A DNA stretch of 64,000 nt, taken from assembly GCF_003640665.1 (NCBI RefSeq), contig NZ_QQXL01000002.1, positions 186,001 to 250,000 on the forward strand. The letters are read 5' to 3'. A model generated the notes under the pieces. It ran no database searches and had not been told where the DNA came from. It saw nothing but the letters and a program-made list of their open reading frames with translations. Source of the stretch: Galactobacter caseinivorans. GTDB lineage: Bacteria; Actinomycetota; Actinomycetes; Actinomycetales; Micrococcaceae. The position numbers and the translations under genes are program-made. Every line of letters starts with the position of its first letter. Position 1 is the stretch's first letter. Below are positions 36,288 through 43,127 of the stretch, piece by piece.

Positions 36288-37175
36288 TCACGACCACCCG
36301 AGTGCCGCGGAAACCGTGTCAAGGCGGCGCACGCCAAGGACCCCGTCGCAGGCGTTGCGCAGGGCAGGCTTGGGGCGCACCCCGACCGCGTATCCGGCGA
36401 TCGTCAGGAGATCAAGGTCGTTCGCGCCGTCGCCAAGCGCCACGGTGTGGGTGGCCTTGATGTCATCCGCCGCGCACCAGCGGCGCAGCGCCGCGGCCTT
36501 CGCCGCGCGATCCACCACCGGACCCTCCACGGTTCCGGTCAACACGCCGTCGCGCACTCCCAGCTCGTTGGCCTGGGCGTGATCCAGTCCCAGCGCCTGG
36601 GCCAGCGGTTCAAGCACCTGGATGAAGCCGCCGGAGACGGCTCCCACCCGGTGGCCGTTGGCGTGGGCGGCCGCAATGAGATCAAGCGCGCCCGGCATGG
36701 GCGTGACCTGCTCCGCCACCTCCGCGATGACGCGCACCGGGAGCCCCTTGAGCGCCTGCACGCGGTGATGCAGCGAGGCCGCAAAGTCCAGCTCCCCGCG
36801 CATGGCACGCTCGGTGACGGCGGCGACCTCCGCCTCGCGCCCGGCGTGGGCGGCCAGCAACTCGATGACCTCCTCTTGGATCAGCGTCGAGTCCACGTCA
36901 GTCACCACGAGTGTCCTGCGCGAACCAAGCATGGCGGCAGGGGTCAACAGCGCGCTGAGGTCCTCGGTGGTTTCCTCTTGCAACAGCGCCCGGAGCGCGC
37001 TCAGCGCCGACTCCGGGGCGTCCAGCTCCCAGGAGCCGCCCTGCAGCCCCTCCAAGGCAGGGGCCTGGACGGGCCGGGCGTCGATGCCGCAGGCGGAGAG
37101 CCAGTCGGCCGCGCGGCGATCCACCGCGGAGGAGCCCGGGGCGGCAAAGAGGCTGAGACGAGGGAGGGTGCTCAT
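36288..37175 (-). CDS. serB: Phosphoserine phosphatase SerB
   Basis: Removes phosphate from phosphoserine in the last step of serine synthesis. It is a HAD-type enzyme: the nucleophile motif is VVTDVDSTLIQEE (about 92-104), the serine motif is AVSGGFIQV and the acidic motif is ALGDGANDLDLLTIAG. The first 75 residues form an extra N-terminal region seen in actinobacterial SerB. The product is 295 residues. It is divergent from the ABC ATPase gene across 92 bases. The 155-base interval to the VanW gene start holds no gene. Confidence 0.93.
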   Translation of the reverse strand: MSTLPRLSLFAAPGSSAVDRRAADWLSACGIDARPVQAPALEGLQGGSWELDAPESALSALRALLQEETTEDLSALLTPAAMLGSRRTLVVTDVDSTLIQEEVIELLAAHAGREAEVAAVTERAMRGELDFAASLHHRVQALKGLPVRVIAEVAEQVTPMPGALDLIAAAHANGHRVGAVSGGFIQVLEPLAQALGLDHAQANELGVRDGVLTGTVEGPVVDRAAKAAALRRWCAADDIKATHTVALGDGANDLDLLTIAGYAVGVRPKPALRNACDGVLGVRRLDTVSAALGWS

Positions 37176-37254
37176 GGGACTATCTTGGCCTCGCGCGACG
37201 CGTGCGCGTGCATGCGTGACGCCGCGTCGCGCGGCAACCAGGCCCGTGGTGGCC

Positions 37255-37260
37255 TAGTCT
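37255..37260 (+). promoter_or_regulatory. -10 element TAGTCT, leaderless promoter of the ABC ATPase operon
   Basis: TAGTCT is followed by seven bases and then the ATG at 37268. No ribosome-binding site is seen. Confidence 0.5.
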
Positions 37261-37267
37261 TGACGGC

Positions 37268-38050
37268 ATGAGTGCCGTCCTCCAATTCTCAGATGTTTCC
37301 GTGACCCGTGGCCGCCAGCAGCTCTTGCGCAATGTGAGCTGGAGCGTCAACGAGGACGAGCGGTGGATCGTGATGGGCCCCAACGGGGCGGGCAAGTCCA
37401 CCCTCATGCGCATCGCCTCCACCAAGATGTTCCCCACGACGGGAACGGTCACGGTGCTGGGCGAGCGCATGGGCGCGGTGAATCTGGCGGAGCTGCGCCC
37501 CTCGATCGGCGTGGCCTCAGCGGCGCTGGCCAGGGAGATTCGCGAAGACGAAAAGGCGCTCGACGCCGTGGTGTCGGCCGCGTACGGCATGTCCGGTCGG
37601 TGGCGCGAACTCTACGACCGCGAGGACGAGCGGCGCGCGCTGCGCTTGCTGGCCGAGTGGGGCGCGTCCACGCTGCTCAGCCGCAGTTTTGTGACCCTTT
37701 CTGAGGGCGAGCGTCAGCGGGTGCTGATCGCCAGGGCGCTCATGACGGACCCCGAATTGATGTTGCTTGACGAGCCCGCCGCAGGCCTGGACCTGGCCGG
37801 GCGCGAGGAACTGGTGGCTCGCCTCGCCGACTTTGCCGCCTCAGAGGTGGCACCCACCATGGTCATGGTGACCCACCACCTGGAGGAGATTCCCGCGCAC
37901 TTCACCCACGTGATGTTGCTGCGCGCCGGCCAGGTCGTGGCGCAGGGCCCGCTGGAGCAGACCCTGACGCAGTCCAACCTGGAGACCACGTTTAATCTTC
38001 CGCTGGAGCTGCACCGCACGGGGGCCCGTTACACCGCGTTCGCTCGCTAA
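37268..38050 (+). CDS. ABC transporter ATP-binding protein, ModF/iron-type, orphan
   Basis: A single-cassette ATPase of 260 residues. Walker A is GPNGAGKST (about 37-45), the signature is LSEGERQRVLIA, Walker B is LMLLDEPAAGLDL, and the switch is MVTHHLEEIP. The form resembles molybdate/iron importer ATPases and YlmA-like proteins, but no permease gene is adjacent. The downstream neighbour is a different type of membrane transporter (TSUP), 15 bases after its stop. Substrate is unknown. Confidence 0.85.
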   Translation: MSAVLQFSDVSVTRGRQQLLRNVSWSVNEDERWIVMGPNGAGKSTLMRIASTKMFPTTGTVTVLGERMGAVNLAELRPSIGVASAALAREIREDEKALDAVVSAAYGMSGRWRELYDREDERRALRLLAEWGASTLLSRSFVTLSEGERQRVLIARALMTDPELMLLDEPAAGLDLAGREELVARLADFAASEVAPTMVMVTHHLEEIPAHFTHVMLLRAGQVVAQGPLEQTLTQSNLETTFNLPLELHRTGARYTAFAR

Positions 38051-38065
38051 GCGGGGCCCACCGGC

Positions 38066-38857
38066 ATGGAACTGTGGCAGGCCCTCATCGTCTTGTTCGC
38101 CGGAGTGTGGGCAGGCACCATCAACTCCATCGTGGGTTCCGGCACGCTCGTGACGTTCCCGGTCTTGGTGGCCGTGGGACTGAGCCCGGTCAACGCAGTG
38201 GTCTCCAACGCGATAGGGCTCGTGGCCGGTGGAGTCTCCGGGGCCTGGGGGTACCGGGCGGAGCTGGCGACAGTCAAGCGGACCGTGTGGCGGCTGCTGC
38301 CAGCCTCCGTGGTGGGTGCCCTCATTGGTGCCTACCTCTTGCTGCACCTGCCGGAATCGGTCTTTGGGATCGTGGCCCCCATCCTCATCCTGGTCGCCGT
38401 CCTTCTCGTGATCGTCCAACCCAGGATCTCCGCCAGGGCCAAGGCGCGCTCCGGTGCCCAGACGCTGAGCACCCCGGATCTGCAACCGCTTTCCACGCTG
38501 TTGGTGATCCTGGTGTTTGGTACCGGCATCTACGGCGGCTACTTCACCGCCGCGCAGGGCGTGATCCTGATGGGCCTGTTTGGCATCATGCTGCAGGGGT
38601 CCATGCAACAGGCCAACGCCATCAAGGTGGTGCTCAGCCTCGCCGTGAACCTGGTGGCGGCCATCGCCTACCTCATCTTTGCCTTTGAACGCATCGATTG
38701 GACGGCGGCGCTGCTGATCGGCGCTGGTTCCCTCTTTGGTGGCTGGCTCGGCGCGCGGATCGGTCGCAAGCTCTCTCCCAACGTGTTGCGAGCCTGCATC
38801 GTGGTGCTCGGCCTCGTGGCGTTTGTGCATCTGGTCTGGGAGCTGTTCGCGGCATGA
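38066..38857 (+). CDS. TSUP family membrane transporter (TauE/SafE)
   Basis: Predicted exporter for sulfur-containing or organic anions. The 263-residue protein has about eight hydrophobic helices and the two TSUP repeat signatures: AGTINSIVGSGTLVTFPVLVA near the N-terminus and FGTGIYGGYFTAAQGVILM in the middle. It lies 15 bases after the ATPase gene. Its stop overlaps the next start (ATGA). The actual substrate is not visible. Confidence 0.87.
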   Translation: MELWQALIVLFAGVWAGTINSIVGSGTLVTFPVLVAVGLSPVNAVVSNAIGLVAGGVSGAWGYRAELATVKRTVWRLLPASVVGALIGAYLLLHLPESVFGIVAPILILVAVLLVIVQPRISARAKARSGAQTLSTPDLQPLSTLLVILVFGTGIYGGYFTAAQGVILMGLFGIMLQGSMQQANAIKVVLSLAVNLVAAIAYLIFAFERIDWTAALLIGAGSLFGGWLGARIGRKLSPNVLRACIVVLGLVAFVHLVWELFAA

Positions 38858-39663
38858 GCATCGTTGAGATTGGCTCCACGCAGGACCCGCGCCTGGCTGA
38901 CTACGCGGCGCTGACGGACGCAGCGCTGCGCGGTACGCGCTCGCGTTTCATCGCCGAGTCCACCGTGGTGGTGCGCCGGGCACTGGAGGCCGGGTGCGTG
39001 CCGGTGTCCTTCCTCCTGGAGGGCAAGCATCACGAACTGATCGCCGAGCTGGCTGCCTCCCACCCGCAGGCCCCGGTTTTTGTGGGGGACTCAGCGGCGC
39101 TCCAGGAGCTGACCGGTTTCCATCTGCACCGCGGGGCCCTTGCCAGCTTTGAACGTCCCCAGCCGCTCCCGGTGGCGAGCCTGCTGCACAAGCTTGACCG
39201 CGGCGTCGGGCAGCGCTCCCGCGTGGTGGTCTTGGAGGATCTGGCCGAGCACACCAATGTGGGTGCCGCGTTCCGCTCGGCCGCCGCCTTTGGGGCGGAC
39301 GCCGTGCTGGTCTCGCCCCAGTGCTCGGATCCGCTCTATCGGCGTTCCATTCGTGTCTCCATGGGCACCGTGTTTCAGGTGCCGTGGACCCGCGTTGAGC
39401 CGTGGCCAGCGGGGATCTCCGAGCTGCAAGCGGCGGGATACGTCGTGGCCGGGATGACGCTGGGGGAGGGCGCCATCTCCTTGGATGAGCTGGTGGCACA
39501 GGATCACCAGCGACTGGCCCTGGTCTTTGGCAACGAGGGTCACGGCTTGCGCCACGAGACGGAGGCGCTGGTGGACCGGCGCGTCACCATCCCCATGATG
39601 GGCGGGGTGGATTCGCTCAACGTGGCGGCGTCCGCTGCGGTGGCGCTGTACTCAACCCGGTAG
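38854..39663 (+). CDS. RNA 2'-O-methyltransferase, TrmH/SpoU (SPOUT) family
   Basis: Methylates a ribose in rRNA or tRNA. The 269-residue product has the N-terminal substrate-binding region (residues 1-95) and the knotted SPOUT domain with EHTNVGAAFRSAAAFGADAVL, LVFGNEGHGL and IPMMGGVDSLNVAASAAVALY. These are the three family motifs. I chose the ATG at 38854, which sits in the upstream stop (ATGA). Target site not determined. The link with the ATPase and TSUP genes is by expression; no mechanistic connection is known. Confidence 0.93.
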   Translation: MSIVEIGSTQDPRLADYAALTDAALRGTRSRFIAESTVVVRRALEAGCVPVSFLLEGKHHELIAELAASHPQAPVFVGDSAALQELTGFHLHRGALASFERPQPLPVASLLHKLDRGVGQRSRVVVLEDLAEHTNVGAAFRSAAAFGADAVLVSPQCSDPLYRRSIRVSMGTVFQVPWTRVEPWPAGISELQAAGYVVAGMTLGEGAISLDELVAQDHQRLALVFGNEGHGLRHETEALVDRRVTIPMMGGVDSLNVAASAAVALYSTR

Positions 39664-39684
39664 CAAGGCAGCGGTGCTCTGCCC

Positions 39685-40125
39685 CTAGCGCTTCTTCGTG
39701 AGGTCTTGGGCCAGCATCACCAGGATGCCGCTTGGCCCGCGCAGGTACGTCAGCTTGTAGACGTCCTGGTAGTTGGCCACGCCGCGCAGCGGGACGCAGC
39801 CGTGAGTGGCAGCGATCTGCAGGGCGTCTCCGATGTCATCAACGGCCAGGGCCACGCGGTGCATGCCAATCTCGTTGGGCTGCGTGGGCTCGGTCTCGAT
39901 GGCCTCCGGGTGGATGTACTCAAAGAGCTCAATCCGCCCGCCGCCGTCCGGCGCCTCCAAGAGGGCGATCTTGGCGTGGTTTCCGTCCAGCCCCACCGCC
40001 GTGTCCGTCCAGTCGCCGCTGACCTCATCGCGGCCAAGCACGCTCAGTCCCAGGTCCGTGAAGAAGGCCACGGCGGCCTCCAAGTCGCGTACCGCAATGC
40101 CCGTGTTGTCCAGCCGTGTTGCCAT
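39685..40125 (-). CDS. VOC superfamily protein (methylmalonyl-CoA epimerase/glyoxalase-like)
   Basis: A metal-dependent fold made of two beta-alpha-beta-beta-beta units. The 146-residue protein begins TRLDNTGIAVRDLEAAVAFF, continues with LLEAPDGGGRIELFEY and IGMHRVALAVDDIGDAL, and ends with LRGPSGILVMLAQDL. The histidine in GMHRVA and glutamates are candidate metal ligands, although a histidine at the start of the first strand is absent (NTGIAV). The ATG at 40125 has GGGAACG upstream. Activity cannot be stated. Confidence 0.83.
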   Translation of the reverse strand: MATRLDNTGIAVRDLEAAVAFFTDLGLSVLGRDEVSGDWTDTAVGLDGNHAKIALLEAPDGGGRIELFEYIHPEAIETEPTQPNEIGMHRVALAVDDIGDALQIAATHGCVPLRGVANYQDVYKLTYLRGPSGILVMLAQDLTKKR

Positions 40126-40228
40126 GAGCGTTCCCGTCGTTGGGCCGCGAAGCTGTGTGCCCGGGCGTGTTGTGATCGTACGCTTGCCGCCGCGCCGGTC
40201 GGTGATTCTGACTGGCCGCCTCAGCGTG

Positions 40229-40234
40229 TAGACT
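40229..40234 (+). promoter_or_regulatory. -10 element TAGACT for rpmE2
   Basis: TAGACT in GTGTAGACTG, with TTCTGA 17 bases upstream as a weak -35. The leader to rpmE2 is about 95 bases. Confidence 0.5.
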
Positions 40235-40291
40235 GGAGTGTCGCTCTCGCGCGCTTTGTTGCGTGCATCCGGGCGGCCACCAGACACATTC

Positions 40292-40313
40292 GCCCCTGGC
40301 AAAATCCAGGGGC
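40292..40313 (+). other. Leader hairpin before rpmE2
   Basis: GCCCCTGG and CCAGGGGC form an 8-bp perfect stem with a CAAAAT loop, ending nine bases before the AAGGTG ribosome site. It is well placed to control translation of L31, for example by autoregulation. Confidence 0.5.
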
Positions 40314-40334
40314 CACGACCACAAGGTGAAACTC

Positions 40335-40589
40335 ATGAAGCCTGGAATCCACCCGAACTATGGCCCCGTCGTGTTCCGCGACCTGGCCTCCGGTGAGACC
40401 TACCTGACCCAGACCACGGCTAAGAGCCAGAAGACGATCGAGTGGACGGATGGCAATACCTACCCCGTCATCGACGTCGAAATCTCTGCCGCGTCCCACC
40501 CGTTCTACACGGGCAAGCAGCGCATCATGGACTCCGCCGGTCGCGTGGAGCGCTTCAACCAGCGCTTCAAGGGCTTCGGCGGCAAGTAA
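40335..40589 (+). CDS. rpmE2: 50S ribosomal protein L31 type B
   Basis: Ribosomal protein of the large subunit. The 84-residue protein is the type B form: it lacks the cysteine pair that binds zinc in type A, and indeed contains no cysteine. Diagnostic sequences are [16 protein letters not shown] and [24 protein letters not shown]. Type B paralogues often replace the zinc form when zinc is low, but I find no clear zinc-regulator box here. It stands alone with its own promoter and terminator. Confidence 0.97.
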   Translation: MKPGIHPNYGPVVFRDLASGETYLTQTTAKSQKTIEWTDGNTYPVIDVEISAASHPFYTGKQRIMDSAGRVERFNQRFKGFGGK

Positions 40590-40609
40590 GCCTCCCAGCT
40601 CCACCGGTC

Positions 40610-40646
40610 AAAAGCCCCGCTTCCAGTTTCTGGACGCGGGGCTTTT
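40610..40646 (+). terminator. Terminator after rpmE2
   Basis: AAAAGCCCCGC (40610-40620) pairs with GCGGGGCTTTT (40636-40646); the loop folds again (TCCAG with CTGGA). The CTTTT gives a U-run. Confidence 0.85.
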
Positions 40647-40716
40647 GCGTGCGCCGCCCCTGCGGATTCCCCTGGCGCCGGGGACACAAATTTCCGCGGG
40701 CGCTGGCCTGGAGCGA

Positions 40717-40722
40717 TAACCT
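40717..40722 (+). promoter_or_regulatory. -10 element TAACCT, leaderless promoter of the lipoate ligase-like gene
   Basis: TAACCT is followed by six bases and the GTG start at 40729. Confidence 0.45.
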
Positions 40723-40728
40723 GGGGGA

Positions 40729-41811
40729 GTGATTCAGAGCCAACAAGACACCCCCGGTCAGCACCACGGCGAGTACAAGGTCCCCGGCGGAAAGCTGGTG
40801 GTTGCCGACCTTCAGGTCAGTGACGGCGCCATCAGCGCGGCGCGGATCAACGGTGACTTCTTCCTGGAGCCGGATGAGGCCCTGGATGACATCAATGCGG
40901 CCCTGGTGGGCGTGCCCGCGCACGCCTCCCACGAGGAGTTTTCACGCACGGTGCAGGATGCGATCCGCCCGGACGCTGTGCTCTTTGGGTTCGACGCCCG
41001 CTCGGTCGCCACGGCGGTGCGCCGCGCCCTTGGGCTGGCCACCACCTGGGGAGATCACGAGTGGCAGATCCTTGGCCCCACGCCGTATCCCATCGCCGTC
41101 AATGTGGCCCTGGATGAGGTCCTGACCCGGCAGGTGGGTGCCGGTCTGCGCCCGCCCACCATGCGCATCTGGGAGTGGAACGAGCCTGCCGTGGTGATCG
41201 GCTCCTTCCAGTCCCTGCGCAACGAGGTGGATGCGGAGGGCGCGGAGCGCTTTGGCGTGCAGGTGGTGCGCCGCATCTCCGGCGGCGGGGCCATGTTCAT
41301 GGAGGCGGGCAACTGCATCACGTATTCGCTCTACCTCCCACAATCCCTGGTGGACGGAATGTCCTTCGCGGACTCCTACCCCTTCCTTGACGCGTGGATC
41401 ATGGACTCGCTGCAGCGCGTGGGCGTGAACGCCCACTACGTCCCGCTCAATGACATTGCGACGGACGCCGGCAAGATCGGTGGCGCGGCCCAGAAGCGCC
41501 TGGCGGGCGGCGGCATGCTCCACCACGTGACCATGAGCTATGACATCGACGCGGACAAGATGACGCAGGTGCTGCGCATCGGCCGCGAGAAGCTCTCAGA
41601 TAAGGGCATCACGAGCGCCAAGAAGCGCGTTGACCCCCTCAAGCGCCAGACCGGTCGCAGCCGCGAGGAGATTCTGCAGACCCTGCAAGAGGTCTTTGCC
41701 GAGCGCTACGGGGCCACCGCCGCCCAGCTGGACACGCGCACGGTTCAGGAGGCGCGGGACCTAGCGCGCACCAAGTTTGAGACGGAGGAGTGGACGGCGC
41801 GCGTCCCGTGA
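40729..41811 (+). CDS. Lipoate-protein ligase A-like protein with N-terminal accessory domain
   Basis: Likely attaches lipoate or octanoate (or a related acyl group) to a target lysine. The catalytic BirA/LplA fold covers about residues 105-345, with NVALDEVL, VVRRISGGGAMFMEAGN and the conserved lysine in AGKIGGAAQKR. The first 65 residues ([31 protein letters not shown]) resemble the small accessory domain that in E. coli LplA lies at the C-terminus; here it is at the front. The product is 360 residues. Start GTG, leaderless. It shares four bases with the next gene (GTGA). Confidence 0.83.
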   Translation: MIQSQQDTPGQHHGEYKVPGGKLVVADLQVSDGAISAARINGDFFLEPDEALDDINAALVGVPAHASHEEFSRTVQDAIRPDAVLFGFDARSVATAVRRALGLATTWGDHEWQILGPTPYPIAVNVALDEVLTRQVGAGLRPPTMRIWEWNEPAVVIGSFQSLRNEVDAEGAERFGVQVVRRISGGGAMFMEAGNCITYSLYLPQSLVDGMSFADSYPFLDAWIMDSLQRVGVNAHYVPLNDIATDAGKIGGAAQKRLAGGGMLHHVTMSYDIDADKMTQVLRIGREKLSDKGITSAKKRVDPLKRQTGRSREEILQTLQEVFAERYGATAAQLDTRTVQEARDLARTKFETEEWTARVP

Positions 41812-43001
41812 CACGACCGGATGCACGCCCCCACCCGGGCCAGGATTCAACCGGCCTTCAGGAGGTCTCCGCCGGTGCCGTGACGGCGCTGGTGGGCTTC
41901 ACCTCTTCCTTCGCCGTGGTGCTGACGGGCCTCGGGGCCGTTCACGCCAGCGGCGCCCAGGCGGCCTCCGGCCTCATGGCGCTGACCCTGTTAGTAGGCC
42001 TGACGACGCTGGCGCTGGCGCTAGCTCACCGGCTCCCCATCACGGTGGCCTGGTCCACCCCTGGCGCGGCCGTGCTGGTAGGCGCCGGCGCCGCCGTCGG
42101 GCAGTTCTCTGACGCAGTGGGCGCCCTCCTGGTCTGTGCCCTGCTCCTGATCGCCACCGGGCTCTGGCCGTGGCTTGGCCGCCTGGCCCAAAGCATCCCC
42201 ACGGGAATTGCGCAGGCCATGCTGGCCGGTGTGCTGTTTCCGCTCTGTCTTCAGCCAGTTCTTGGCGTGGCGAGTGACCCGTGGGCGGTGCTGCCGGTGA
42301 TCCTGGTGTGGCTGCTTGGGCTGCGCTTTGCCCCGCGCTGGGCGGTGCCGCTGGCCTTCGTGGCGGCGGTGGCCGTGATCGCGGTGCACCTGATCGCCAG
42401 CGGCCGCGGTGTGGAGGCAGGGGTGCTGCTGCCCGCCTTCGCGTGGACCTGGCCCACCCTTTCCGTCACCTCGCTGATCGGGGTGGCCCTGCCGCTGTAC
42501 GTGGTCACGATGGCCTCGCAGAACATTCCCGGCGTGGCGGTGCTGCGCAGCTTTGGCTTCACCGCCCCGTGGCGTTCTTCCTTGCTGGTCACAGGCTTGG
42601 GCTCTGCGCTCGCGGCCCCCTTGGGTGGGCACGCGATCAACCTCGCCGCGATTTCCGCCGCTCTGGCAGCGGGGGAAGAGAGCGGCGTGCCACAGGAGCG
42701 CCGCTGGCGCTCGGCCGCCTGGGCGGGAGGCTTCTACGTGCTGCTGGGACTGGGCTCGGCGGCGGTGGTCGCGGTCGCGGTCCTCGCGCCGAACGGTGTG
42801 TTGGCGGCGGTTGCAGGGGTGGCGCTCATCGCCACCCTGGGATCAGCCGTCCAGGGCGCGTGGGAGGACTCGCAGGAGCGCGTCGCCGTGGTGGCGACGT
42901 TCCTGGTCGCGGCCTCCGGGGTGGCCTTCGCCGGGATCAGCGCGGCCTTCTGGGCCCTGGTCGTGGGTCTTGTGCTGCGCTGGGCCCTGGCACGGCGGTA
43001 G
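41808..43001 (+). CDS. benE: Benzoate/H+ symporter BenE-type membrane transporter
   Basis: A 397-residue membrane protein with about twelve hydrophobic helices. Family sequences include ITVAWSTPGAAVLVG, IAQAMLAGVLFPLCL, ASQNIPGVAVLRSFG and LGGHAINLAAISAALAAG, characteristic of the BenE/NCS2-like fold. BenE was first described as a proton-driven benzoate importer; many homologues have unknown substrates. I use the GTG at 41808 that overlaps the ligase stop; a GTG 18 bases earlier, just after GGAGGA, is possible. No benzoate-degrading genes are nearby. Confidence 0.85.
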   Translation: MTRPDARPHPGQDSTGLQEVSAGAVTALVGFTSSFAVVLTGLGAVHASGAQAASGLMALTLLVGLTTLALALAHRLPITVAWSTPGAAVLVGAGAAVGQFSDAVGALLVCALLLIATGLWPWLGRLAQSIPTGIAQAMLAGVLFPLCLQPVLGVASDPWAVLPVILVWLLGLRFAPRWAVPLAFVAAVAVIAVHLIASGRGVEAGVLLPAFAWTWPTLSVTSLIGVALPLYVVTMASQNIPGVAVLRSFGFTAPWRSSLLVTGLGSALAAPLGGHAINLAAISAALAAGEESGVPQERRWRSAAWAGGFYVLLGLGSAAVVAVAVLAPNGVLAAVAGVALIATLGSAVQGAWEDSQERVAVVATFLVAASGVAFAGISAAFWALVVGLVLRWALARR

Positions 43002-43055
43002 CGGGCGACGGCGGCGGCGACGGTACCGGGCCACGGCGGTAGCGGGCGACGGCGG
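42991..43055 (+). repeat. 24-bp direct repeat overlapping the benE stop codon
   Basis: Copies at 42991-43014 and 43032-43055 are identical. The first contains the last codons and the TAG stop of benE. The segment between and after is made of further GGCGACGGCGG and GGTACCGG words. It looks like a recent local duplication. Confidence 0.85.
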
Positions 43056-43066
43056 TACCGGACGAC

Positions 43067-43103
43067 GACGGCGGCGGGGCAGCCAAGCCGCCCCGCCGCC
43101 GTC
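43067..43103. terminator. Terminator between benE and pepN
   Basis: A 14-bp perfect stem (43067-43080 with 43090-43103) with a 9-base loop lies between two convergent genes. Confidence 0.8.
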
Positions 43104-43127
43104 GGGCCCTGCTGTTGTTGCCTGCGC

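Noticed and set aside
40126-40334. A zinc-regulator (Zur) box before the L31 type B gene.
   Set aside because: Expected from the biology of type B L31, but I could not find a convincing AT-rich palindrome of that type.
41808-43001. A benzoate-catabolism locus around the BenE-type transporter.
   Set aside because: No ring-cleaving or benzoate dioxygenase genes are adjacent; the substrate cannot be assigned.
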